From positions 228 through 9,353 of the forward strand of contig DMMN01000192.1 in the NCBI GenBank assembly GCA_003453835.1: 9,126 nucleotides of DNA. Reading direction: 5' to 3'. The translations under genes were made by a program, and so were the position numbers. The stretch's first letter is position 1; every line of letters begins with the position of its first letter. Source of the stretch: Bacteroidota bacterium. Lineage in GTDB: Bacteria > Bacteroidota > Ignavibacteria > UBA10030. Positions 1 through 6,972 of the stretch are shown here, piece by piece. A model generated the notes under the pieces. That model was not told where the DNA came from. It was given only the letters and a program-made list of their open reading frames with translations, and searched no databases.

Positions 1-165
1 AGAGCCCAGGATGAGTGTCAACGCGAGCAGCGAACACTCCTTCGCAAGGCATTTACTCTGGCTGGAGGTCGATGACGGGGGCTTGTCTGGGATGGAACGG
101 CCTCGCTTTCCGAACACCATTTAGGACGTCACCAAAGGGACAAGTGAGCTGCGGTCGACCGGTGC

Positions 166-1641
166 TCACGGAAAATAGTCCGGGTAGAGTTTCTTCGCGC
201 AATCGGGGCAGATACCGTGACTGAAGTGGGCCGGTGTTCGCTCCTGGATGTACTTCTCGAGATTCGTCCAAAAGCCATGGTCGTCGCGGATCTTCTTGCA
301 GTTTGAGCAGATGGGGACAAGACCACTTAGTGTCTTGATATCGACAATGGCTTGTTGCAGTTCATCGATCAGTTTCTCGCGCTCAGCCTCCGCACGCCTT
401 CGCTCCGTAACATCGCGGTCGATACCGATTGTGTAGGTCTTTCCCTGCAATTTGATCGGGACTGCCGTGTACTCGATGATGTTGTCTTTTCCATCGGGCC
501 GGAACCATGTAAACGAGCCGCGAAACGTCACTACCTGCTCGATGGAGGTTGTGTTGTCCTCACTCAGGGACTTCGCCATGCCCTCCGTTGTTCCGATTCG
601 TAACAGCTCTTCCCGGCTCCGGCCGGCCATCTCGGCGTAGCGCGCGTTACACTCCACGAGTCGGCGTTTGCCCGGATCGTCGGCTTCCTCAAAGAGACTG
701 ATGCCGTCGTACGCATTCTCGAATACAAGTCGAAACTTCTCAACGGATTCCCGGACGGCTTCTTGCATCCGTTTCTCTTGGGTGATATCACGGCTAATGC
801 CGACGATGCCTGTCACCGTCCCGTCACTCGCTACAATTGGGATCTTGCTCGTGAGATGCCAACGTTCCTCATTGATATCCTTGTGAAGTGAGATCTCCTC
901 CCTACCCAGCAAAGCCTTTCCGGATTGAATGATCTCCATCTCATCGGCGTGATAACTCTCGGCCATCTCGCGCGGGTGAAAATCAAATGTCGTCTTTCCA
1001 AGCACATCCTCCTGCCGTTCCATTCCCATCGATTTCAAGTGAGCGCGATTGTTGAGGATGTACTCCCCTTTCGAATTCTTGAAATAGATCGGGTCAGGAA
1101 GATTGTCAACCAGGATTCGGAGTAGGCTGCGTTCGCGTTGGATTGATTCTTCGACCTGTTTTCGATCCGTAATATCCGCATACGTCCCTAAGACTCCGAT
1201 GACTTTCCCCTCCCGGTCATGGAGAGGTACTTTACTCGTCTGCAGCCAGAGCCGGCCTCCATCCGGCTTGCTCTGTGGCTCCTCGAAGTTGAGTTTTGGC
1301 CTCCCCGATTTCATCACCGCCGCATCATCATCCCGATAGATGTGAGCCACTTCCTTCCAACCGAGCTCAAAATCGTTCTTCCCGACAATGAGATCGGGAT
1401 CATCAACACCTGCATCTTTCGCGAACGCCTTGTTGCAGCCGAGGTAAACAAAATTATGATCCTTCCAGAAGACGCGCTGCGGGATGGTGTCCAGCACAAG
1501 CTGCAACATGCGCTGAGATTCGTGAAGCTTCTCTTTCGTCTTCCGATGGTCGGCTTCTTCTGCCTCCAATGCGGCGACTCGCAAGCGCAATTCGGAGAGG
1601 TCGCTCAGAAGTTCCGACTTACTCTTCTTTTCGTCGTCCAT
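166..1641 (-). CDS. Three-PAS sensor protein with C-terminal double-CxxC module
   Basis: A 491-residue soluble signalling protein. Order: coiled coil (about 1-45), PAS 1 (about 45-158, ending '[10 protein letters not shown]'), PAS 2 (about 173-290, ending '[10 protein letters not shown]'), PAS 3 (about 300-412, ending '[10 protein letters not shown]'), second coiled coil (about 412-438), then a 53-residue tail with Cys445-x2-Cys448 and Cys478-x2-Cys481 ('[11 protein letters not shown]' and '[13 protein letters not shown]'). There is no histidine kinase, GGDEF, EAL or DNA-binding domain and no membrane segment. The tail is a recurrent ending of PAS and receiver proteins in environmental bacteria; the four cysteines suggest a metal site, which is inference. 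The ATG at 1641 is chosen over a GTG at 1698 because AGAGGG lies 6 nt before the ATG, while the GTG has no ribosome-binding site directly after a stop codon. The gene is 218 nt downstream of the phosphorylase gene, so a functional link is unproven. Confidence 0.85.
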   Translation of the reverse strand: MDDEKKSKSELLSDLSELRLRVAALEAEEADHRKTKEKLHESQRMLQLVLDTIPQRVFWKDHNFVYLGCNKAFAKDAGVDDPDLIVGKNDFELGWKEVAHIYRDDDAAVMKSGRPKLNFEEPQSKPDGGRLWLQTSKVPLHDREGKVIGVLGTYADITDRKQVEESIQRERSLLRILVDNLPDPIYFKNSKGEYILNNRAHLKSMGMERQEDVLGKTTFDFHPREMAESYHADEMEIIQSGKALLGREEISLHKDINEERWHLTSKIPIVASDGTVTGIVGISRDITQEKRMQEAVRESVEKFRLVFENAYDGISLFEEADDPGKRRLVECNARYAEMAGRSREELLRIGTTEGMAKSLSEDNTTSIEQVVTFRGSFTWFRPDGKDNIIEYTAVPIKLQGKTYTIGIDRDVTERRRAEAEREKLIDELQQAIVDIKTLSGLVPICSNCKKIRDDHGFWTNLEKYIQERTPAHFSHGICPDCAKKLYPDYFP

Positions 1642-1647
1642 GAACTG

Positions 1648-1653
1648 CCCTCT
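1648..1653 (-). promoter_or_regulatory. Ribosome-binding site deciding the PAS protein start
   Basis: AGAGGG on the minus strand, 6 nt before the ATG at 1641. It supports a 491-residue protein rather than the 510-residue form starting with GTG at 1698. Confidence 0.65.
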
Positions 1654-1859
1654 ATACTTTGCTATGATGTAACTGTCGACTCTGGTTCTTGTTCTCACCT
1701 ATTGTCGTGAATGGAAACCTCAAGTGCAAGTCCGAACTCCTTCGACCCAAGAATTCTCACCCCACAGACCCGCCTTGCGAATTCGAGGCTGCCCGTTTCC
1801 TTCGGTGACGAAATCTTCGAATCTCCTTTTGCATTCAGAGTTCAGGGGACCGCAAGGGG

Positions 1860-4256
1860 CTACGCCATCATCACCTCGACAATATTGACCGATCCGGCAG
1901 CCTGCGGTAGAATCGGCTGAGTGGTCGGCTTTCCGTTTAGAAGAACCGACTTCACACCCTTCTGTGTTCCGTTCGGATTCTTGACGATGATCCTGAATGT
2001 TGCTCCACGCCATTTTCGCTGCACTTCAAAACCCGTCCATGCGCTCGGGATGCAGGGGTCAATGGTCAGTCCCTCAAAGGCCGGTCGGATGCCGAGGATC
2101 CACTTCGTCGCCGCAACATACGCCCACCCGCCGCTCCCCGTGAGCCATGGATGCCTTGCCCGGCCGAACGCCGAGTGATCCTTCCCCATGATGAATTGAC
2201 AATAGGAGTACGGCTCGGCCCCGCGAACCTCGATCATATCATTCTGGTTGTACGGCAGAAGATCGTCATAGAGTCTCATCGCCAAGTCCCCCCTGCCGAG
2301 CTTACATTCGGCAATCATGGCCCAGGGATTCGGATGACTGAAAATGGCGCCGTTTTCTTTGATCCCCCGATAGACACGAGTGAGATACCCGATATCGTCG
2401 TTCGGCTCCGAGAATGTCGGCCATACGAGATGGACGCCGTACTTCGAAGCAAGATGTTTGTGAACGGCATTCATTGCTTTGAGCCCGCGGTCCGGCGATG
2501 CGGCATCGGAAAGAACCGCCCACGCGTTGCTTTCCAGAAAAATCTTCCCCGCCTCGTTTTCGTGCGACCCGATTTTGATTCCTTTCTTTGTGATCCCACG
2601 GATGTACCACTCGCCGTCCCAGAGTTCTTTCTCGCAAGCCTGCCTGACTCGCTCCGCCATTTCCGAGTAGTGCTTGACGTCCTCTGCTCGCTTCAGATAC
2701 ACCGCGGCTTCAATGAAAGCCCTCAAGGCCCAATGGTGCATAAAAGAAACCATGGCGCTCTCCCCACCTCCCAGGTTGAGGCAGTCGTTCCAATCGGCGC
2801 GCAGACCTTTGCAGATGCCGGTTGCTCCAATCTGCTCGGCGGAAAAATCAAGCGACCGCTTCATGTGCTCATACACCGTTCCTTCACCTCTATCGGCAAA
2901 AGGAATGATCTGGTCAAAGAACGACAGATCGCCGGTCTCTTTGACGAACTCACATATCGTCACCACGATCCACAGCGCGTCATCCGAGCACACATCTTCC
3001 ATACCGTGGATGATATCGGCCGCGCTCGGAGTCGGCACGACGGTCGGCAGCTTGACTCCCGGAAGTTTGTTTTCTTTCGGCTTGAAGACGTCGGGATCGA
3101 ACAGGTGCAGTCCGTACCCTTTGCTCACCTGACCATAAAGGAGCTCGATGATTCGTTCTCTGCATTTCTCAGGGTTGGTGTGCACGACTGCCATCACGTC
3201 TTGCGACGTATCCCGGTATCCTAAGCCGGTTCGTCCTCCCACTTCGATGAAGGAGGCAAACCGGGACCACACAACGCACGTCTCGGCCTGAAGCAGTGTC
3301 CACGTGTTGATCATCGTGTCCAAACCCGGATGGGGAGTCGAGCAACAGAAGATCGCCTGCTTCTTCCGCCAATAGTCCCGTAGCTTTTCGTAAGCATGAT
3401 CAACCACCGTCGCGTCGGAATACTTCTTCTTGATCTCCTTCCCTTTCGAGCGTGGACCGACGCCCAGCATGAACACGAGTCGGGCTTCTTCGCCCGGGGC
3501 GAGAGACAGCCGCTTGTGCAGGGAGCCGCAGTGGTTGCCTCCGAGCTCCGAGCTGCCGGAACACCCGCCGCGCTCAACCGCGAGCGGGTTCGACTCCGTG
3601 CGGTAGGGGCCAAGAAAGCGGTCACGCACGCAATCGAAACCGTCCGGCTCAACGTCCGAGGTGAAGTAATGATACGTCCACGGCTCGTAGAAGAAATCGT
3701 ACTCGATGACGCCTTCGTCATAGCTCGATCCGCTTGCGTAGAGCGACATCTGAAGATTCTGGTTGTCGATCTCGATGTGGTGATAAGAGAATTCAACGTA
3801 GGAGAAGACACTCAGCTTGCGAGGCCTCGTGCCGCAGTTCCGGAGCCGGACGTCCCACAATTCGACGTCGTCGTCCAACGGGATGAAAAGAAGTTGTTCG
3901 GCGTGGACATCCTGGTAGTCGCATGAGAACCTCGAGTATGAAAGGCCGTGCCGGCATTCGTACTTCGCAGCGCCCAGTTCTTTGCCGACCGGCTGCCAGG
4001 AGATGGACCAGAACTCGCCGGTCTCGTCATCGCGCACGTAGACGTAGTGCCCGGGTCGATCGAGCGGAACTCCGTTTTGCCGGAAGCGCGTGATCCGGTG
4101 ATGCTCGGCTGTCTTATAGAACGAGTACCCTCCCGCGTTGTGGGAGATCACCGTGCAGAGATCCTTTACTCCAAGGTAGTTCGTCCAAGAGACGGGAACG
4201 TCGGGCCGGTTGATCACATATTCCTTATTCTGATCGTCGAAGTAGCCGTACTTCAT
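1860..4256 (-). CDS. chbP: GH94 N,N'-diacetylchitobiose phosphorylase
   Basis: A 798-residue cytoplasmic enzyme with no signal peptide. It should catalyse (GlcNAc)2 + phosphate to alpha-GlcNAc-1-phosphate + GlcNAc. The length is close to the Vibrio proteolyticus enzyme (about 801). Family layout: N-terminal beta-sandwich (about 1-270, beginning 'MKYGYFDDQNKEYVI'), helical linker, (alpha/alpha)6 barrel (about 306-720), and a C-terminal beta domain. The general acid is Asp491 in 'RADWNDCLN', and the residues matching the known phosphate site are Arg342, His641 and Thr706. The block 'CVVWSRFASFIEVGGRTG' (327-344) follows the chitobiose type, whereas cellobiose phosphorylases as I recall them read like 'MSRSASFFETGIGRG' there and carry an insertion after 'DWNDCLNL' that is absent here. 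An AAGAGGT ribosome-binding site lies 8 nt before the ATG. The gene follows the chitinase after 111 nt, which agrees with the chitobiose specificity. The symbol rests on this comparison from memory. Confidence 0.92.
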   Translation of the reverse strand: MKYGYFDDQNKEYVINRPDVPVSWTNYLGVKDLCTVISHNAGGYSFYKTAEHHRITRFRQNGVPLDRPGHYVYVRDDETGEFWSISWQPVGKELGAAKYECRHGLSYSRFSCDYQDVHAEQLLFIPLDDDVELWDVRLRNCGTRPRKLSVFSYVEFSYHHIEIDNQNLQMSLYASGSSYDEGVIEYDFFYEPWTYHYFTSDVEPDGFDCVRDRFLGPYRTESNPLAVERGGCSGSSELGGNHCGSLHKRLSLAPGEEARLVFMLGVGPRSKGKEIKKKYSDATVVDHAYEKLRDYWRKKQAIFCCSTPHPGLDTMINTWTLLQAETCVVWSRFASFIEVGGRTGLGYRDTSQDVMAVVHTNPEKCRERIIELLYGQVSKGYGLHLFDPDVFKPKENKLPGVKLPTVVPTPSAADIIHGMEDVCSDDALWIVVTICEFVKETGDLSFFDQIIPFADRGEGTVYEHMKRSLDFSAEQIGATGICKGLRADWNDCLNLGGGESAMVSFMHHWALRAFIEAAVYLKRAEDVKHYSEMAERVRQACEKELWDGEWYIRGITKKGIKIGSHENEAGKIFLESNAWAVLSDAASPDRGLKAMNAVHKHLASKYGVHLVWPTFSEPNDDIGYLTRVYRGIKENGAIFSHPNPWAMIAECKLGRGDLAMRLYDDLLPYNQNDMIEVRGAEPYSYCQFIMGKDHSAFGRARHPWLTGSGGWAYVAATKWILGIRPAFEGLTIDPCIPSAWTGFEVQRKWRGATFRIIVKNPNGTQKGVKSVLLNGKPTTQPILPQAAGSVNIVEVMMA

Positions 4257-4264
4257 ACTGGATT

Positions 4265-4271
4265 ACCTCTT
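4265..4271 (-). promoter_or_regulatory. Ribosome-binding site of the chitobiose phosphorylase gene
   Basis: AAGAGGT on the minus strand, 8 nt before the ATG at 4256. The stop codon of a tiny 27-codon frame (4271-4354) overlaps its first base. Confidence 0.75.
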
Positions 4272-4367
4272 CAGTGACAGGTGCGAATCGTGGCGCCTAG
4301 TAGTTCCGCTTCCCCCAGGTCCGTGATGCTTGCTTGTTGTTCCGCGTGCTTCATCACCAGTGAATCG

Positions 4368-5573
4368 TCATTGCATCCCTCTGTTCGCGGGGTTAGCGAA
4401 ACGCGAGTGTATTGCGTCGAGCAGCGGAGTTTTCGCATCCGGCATGTAGTCTCCGGTGATCTCCCAGATGATCAACCCGGCAGCATTCTTGTCGAGCACA
4501 TATTGGGCCTTCAGTCCGATGGACTCTTCATCGTCGTACGAAACGAGGGTCTTCCAGGTGTTGTGAACGAGGTAGGGAACCTTCGCTTTTTCATCCCAGA
4601 ATCGCGTAAACTCGGGGAGCCTCGTGACGATATCGTGGTAAAAGAACCCGTCACCCGGAAAATGCTCTGCGTCGCTTCCGGAATGAGGTGCGTGCAGTGC
4701 CGAACAGTTCTTAAACGTGTAACCGTAGAACGGCGCGCCCAGGTTAATTTTTCCCGCCGGCACACCATACTTGACGTGGTAAAGCCGGAATGCGCCGTCC
4801 ACATTGAACAATGAGTCTCCCTTTGCAGGTGCATATAACGGCGCGTTGTGATTGCTCATCGGACCCCATGAGCTGAAGAAATCGTAGGTCATGAGGTTGA
4901 GATAGTCGAGCAACGCAGTGACCTTTTCCACTTCGATGTTCGCGGCGTGACGCCGTCCCGCAGGGAGTGCTGCCGTGAGAAGATACCGCCGGCGGGTCTG
5001 CTTCCCAAGTGCATCAAGGCTGTCGCGGATCGCCTGAAGCAGCAGAGTAAAAGTCGCCTTGTCGTTGGGCGTGCCCTTATGCTGGGCGTAGCCAGGGAAT
5101 TCCCAATCGATGTCGATGCCGTCGAAGCCATAGTCGACGATTTGTCGTGCGCACGCATGCCCGAAGGCTGCCCGCTTCGCAGGATCCGCGGCGACCGCCG
5201 GAAACTCACTCGAGCCCGTCCATCCCCCAATCGAGAGCATCACCTTCACCCCGTGCGCATGCGCTCGATGAATCAACGAGGTTTCCCGTAGCCTCAGACC
5301 TGTTGTCGAATCACGCTCCCCGAGGAGGATCGACTGCTCGACCTCTTCCAGAGTGTCAATCCCCGTGATTCCACCGTCCGGCGACGGATAGAAGAACGCG
5401 TAATTGATCATCGTGAGCTTCGCATACGGGATGGTCTTCGGAGTGACGAGGTGGTTTCGGTTCGCCCACTTCCATGAAGGATAGTAGCCGATGATTTCTT
5501 TCCTCTGACCCGTTGCCGGCAACGCAATCAGAAGGATGATGATCAACAAACAAAGTCTATGTCCGATAGTCAT
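4368..5573 (-). CDS. Secreted GH18 chitinase
   Basis: A 401-residue glycoside hydrolase family 18 enzyme that cuts beta-1,4-GlcNAc links in chitin or chito-oligosaccharides. A Sec signal peptide spans residues 1-23 or so (hydrophobic 'LCLLIIILLIALPA', then 'TGQ'). There is no lipobox, so a soluble exported protein is likely. The mature part starts with the first barrel strand 'IIGYYPSW'. The SxGG motif is at 114-117, the catalytic DxxDxDxE is complete at 151-158 (FDGIDIDWEF; acid Glu158), the 'MTYDF' motif at 228-232 supplies Tyr230 and Asp231 for substrate-assisted catalysis, and Trp370 sits in the last strand 'IIWEI'. The stretch between 'PFYG' (281) and 'SYDDE' (345) fits a short insertion subdomain as in subfamily A. 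No chitin-binding domain or T9SS tail is present, pointing to the periplasm and to soluble oligomers. There is no clear Shine-Dalgarno; the ATG at 5573 was chosen because it gives a perfect signal peptide. Confidence 0.93.
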   Translation of the reverse strand: MTIGHRLCLLIIILLIALPATGQRKEIIGYYPSWKWANRNHLVTPKTIPYAKLTMINYAFFYPSPDGGITGIDTLEEVEQSILLGERDSTTGLRLRETSLIHRAHAHGVKVMLSIGGWTGSSEFPAVAADPAKRAAFGHACARQIVDYGFDGIDIDWEFPGYAQHKGTPNDKATFTLLLQAIRDSLDALGKQTRRRYLLTAALPAGRRHAANIEVEKVTALLDYLNLMTYDFFSSWGPMSNHNAPLYAPAKGDSLFNVDGAFRLYHVKYGVPAGKINLGAPFYGYTFKNCSALHAPHSGSDAEHFPGDGFFYHDIVTRLPEFTRFWDEKAKVPYLVHNTWKTLVSYDDEESIGLKAQYVLDKNAAGLIIWEITGDYMPDAKTPLLDAIHSRFANPANRGMQ

Positions 5574-5594
5574 GGTTGATTCTAGCTTTTGGGA

Positions 5595-6884
5595 CTAAGT
5601 TGCTGGTGTGGGAAGTTCTCCGCCCTCCGGGTCTCTGAACGGAACCAACCATGTCACAAGAAACGAGGGAATCGTCGCGATCATGACCCAGAGGAAGAAG
5701 TCTTTGTAGCCGAGAAAGTCGCTAATGTACCCGCTCACCATTGAGGGAAGCATAAAACCCAGATACATCACCGCCGTTGCGAAGGCGTAATGTGCCATCT
5801 TGTACTTCCCCGGTGCAATTTGCTGCATCATATAAAGGATCAATCCAACAAAGCCGAATCCATATCCGAAATATTCAAATGCGACCGCGGCAGCGATAAC
5901 GAAAAAGTCTGTCGGTTGAGTCACGGCAAGAAACGTGTATGCCGCAAACGGAAGGTTAAAAAAGCAACAGAGGATAAAAAGAGTCTTCTTGAGGCCGCGG
6001 TTTGCCGTGAAATAACCGGCCAGGATTGAGCCGAGGATAAACGCCGCTGCGCCGAACGTTCCATAGACGATCCCGATCTCGGAAGTTGAGAGACCCAGGC
6101 CGCCTGCTTCACGACTCGCCTTCAGGAAGAGGGGAACGATTTTTATGGCCTGGCCTTCAGCAAAACGATAGAGGATGATGAATGCAATCCCCCACCAAAT
6201 ATTCTTTTTCTGGAAGAACGTCTTGAGAACATCCCAGAATGTCTGGAATGCCTCGGGGGCGCTCTTCACGTCTGCCGACGCACCACCGGAAGGAAGGAAC
6301 CGAACATGCCACAACGCGAGGGCGGCCATGATTCCGCCAAAGAGACCCATCACGATCATCCAGCCCTCGACCACACCGACACTGACCTCGAGCCGACCGG
6401 CAACGTAGACCAACGCCCCCTGGGCGACGATCTTTCCGATGTTGTAACAGGCACCCTGCCAACCGACATACTGTGCCTGGAGCTTCTCGGAGAGAACGTT
6501 GACGTACACCCCGTCGGCTGCAATGTCATGAGTCGCCGAGTTGAAGGCCAGGATCGCAAGAAGCGCAAGCGAGTACTTGAAGAAGCCGTCGAGCGGCAAC
6601 GACAGGGCCAGGAGTCCGAACGCCACCCCTCCGATGAACTGGGTCGCCACGACGAAATACTTTTTGGTCTTGAACATTTCCAGCAGCGGTCCCCACAGCG
6701 GCTTCAAGGTCCATGGCCACGTAACCAATGTGGTGAAGAAAGCAATCTCGGCGTCTGATATCCCCAGGCTCTTGTACATGAGAACGGATACCGTGGCAAT
6801 CATCACGAAGGGCAATCCCTCGGCAAAATACAGCGTCGGTACCCAGAGTGCGGGATGGACGGATTTCTTTTCTTCGGTCGTCAT
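5595..6884 (-). CDS. AmpG-like major facilitator transporter, probable chitobiose importer
   Basis: A 429-residue integral membrane protein with about 12 hydrophobic helices (roughly residues 12-36, 45-68, 76-96, 101-131, 144-163, 173-195, 229-250, 270-292, 299-320, 325-353, 364-385, 394-415) and a central cytoplasmic loop near 196-228. The signatures 'YFAEGLPF' in helix 1 and 'ATHDIAADGVYVNVL' around helix 4 resemble the AmpG branch, in which E. coli AmpG carries GlcNAc-anhydroMurNAc muropeptides across the inner membrane; that protein is longer, at about 490 residues. The ATG at 6884 is supported by an AAGGGAG ribosome-binding site 7 nt upstream and an in-frame stop just above it. The chitinase gene follows after only 21 nt. 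Context suggests import of N,N'-diacetylchitobiose, a GlcNAc disaccharide like the sugar part of the AmpG substrate, but the substrate is an inference; muropeptide recycling is the main alternative. Confidence 0.88.
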   Translation of the reverse strand: MTTEEKKSVHPALWVPTLYFAEGLPFVMIATVSVLMYKSLGISDAEIAFFTTLVTWPWTLKPLWGPLLEMFKTKKYFVVATQFIGGVAFGLLALSLPLDGFFKYSLALLAILAFNSATHDIAADGVYVNVLSEKLQAQYVGWQGACYNIGKIVAQGALVYVAGRLEVSVGVVEGWMIVMGLFGGIMAALALWHVRFLPSGGASADVKSAPEAFQTFWDVLKTFFQKKNIWWGIAFIILYRFAEGQAIKIVPLFLKASREAGGLGLSTSEIGIVYGTFGAAAFILGSILAGYFTANRGLKKTLFILCCFFNLPFAAYTFLAVTQPTDFFVIAAAVAFEYFGYGFGFVGLILYMMQQIAPGKYKMAHYAFATAVMYLGFMLPSMVSGYISDFLGYKDFFLWVMIATIPSFLVTWLVPFRDPEGGELPTPAT

Positions 6885-6891
6885 ACGGAAA

Positions 6892-6898
6892 CTCCCTT
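6892..6898 (-). promoter_or_regulatory. Ribosome-binding site of the transporter gene
   Basis: AAGGGAG on the minus strand, 7 nt before the ATG at 6884. It fixes the start, and an in-frame TAA just upstream overlaps this site and excludes a longer protein. Confidence 0.75.
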
Positions 6899-6972
6899 AC
6901 AGGTTCGGATCGCTTAATTCATCCTCCTGAGCCGGAAAGCGGCATCCTCTCTACACGAAGATCGCCGCAAAA

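Noticed and set aside
151..160. Palindrome CGGTCGACCG near the PAS gene stop
   Set aside because: A 10-bp palindrome with no loop and no T-run; it does not form a terminator and may be chance.
1..165. Possible further gene downstream of the PAS gene
   Set aside because: Frames here on both strands are short, overlap the PAS gene end and show no recognisable protein or ribosome-binding site.
1651..1679. Sigma-70-like promoter TCGACA, 17 nt, TATAGA before the PAS gene
   Set aside because: The -10 box overlaps the ribosome-binding site, so a transcript starting about 7 nt later would lack it. Promoters in this branch also often follow a different consensus. Probably chance.
1642..1698. 19-residue N-terminal extension of the PAS protein from GTG at 1698
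   Set aside because: The GTG directly follows a stop codon, lacks a ribosome-binding site and adds a basic unstructured stretch. The ATG at 1641 has AGAGGG at good spacing.
2151..3224. 357-codon open frame on the plus strand
   Set aside because: It lies wholly antisense to the GH94 gene, whose protein matches its family end to end. The composition (many Arg, His, Val runs) shows no recognisable domain, so it is a shadow frame.
3396..3926. 176-codon plus-strand frame
   Set aside because: Antisense to the N-terminal beta-sandwich of the phosphorylase, with no family resemblance or ribosome-binding site noted.
4281..4814. 177-codon plus-strand frame crossing the phosphorylase-chitinase gap
   Set aside because: Mostly antisense to the chitinase C-terminal half and without recognisable motifs.
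6914..6928. Perfect AGGAGG followed directly by ATG-AAT-TAA in the gap before the transporter gene
   Set aside because: The spacing to this ATG is zero and the frame is two codons long; the true transporter start has its own site at 6892-6898. A ribosome standby role is possible but unsupported.
6937..6949. Short inverted repeat GCCG-5 nt-CGGC between the surface protein and transporter genes
   Set aside because: Only four base pairs and no following T-run on the coding strand, too weak for a terminator.
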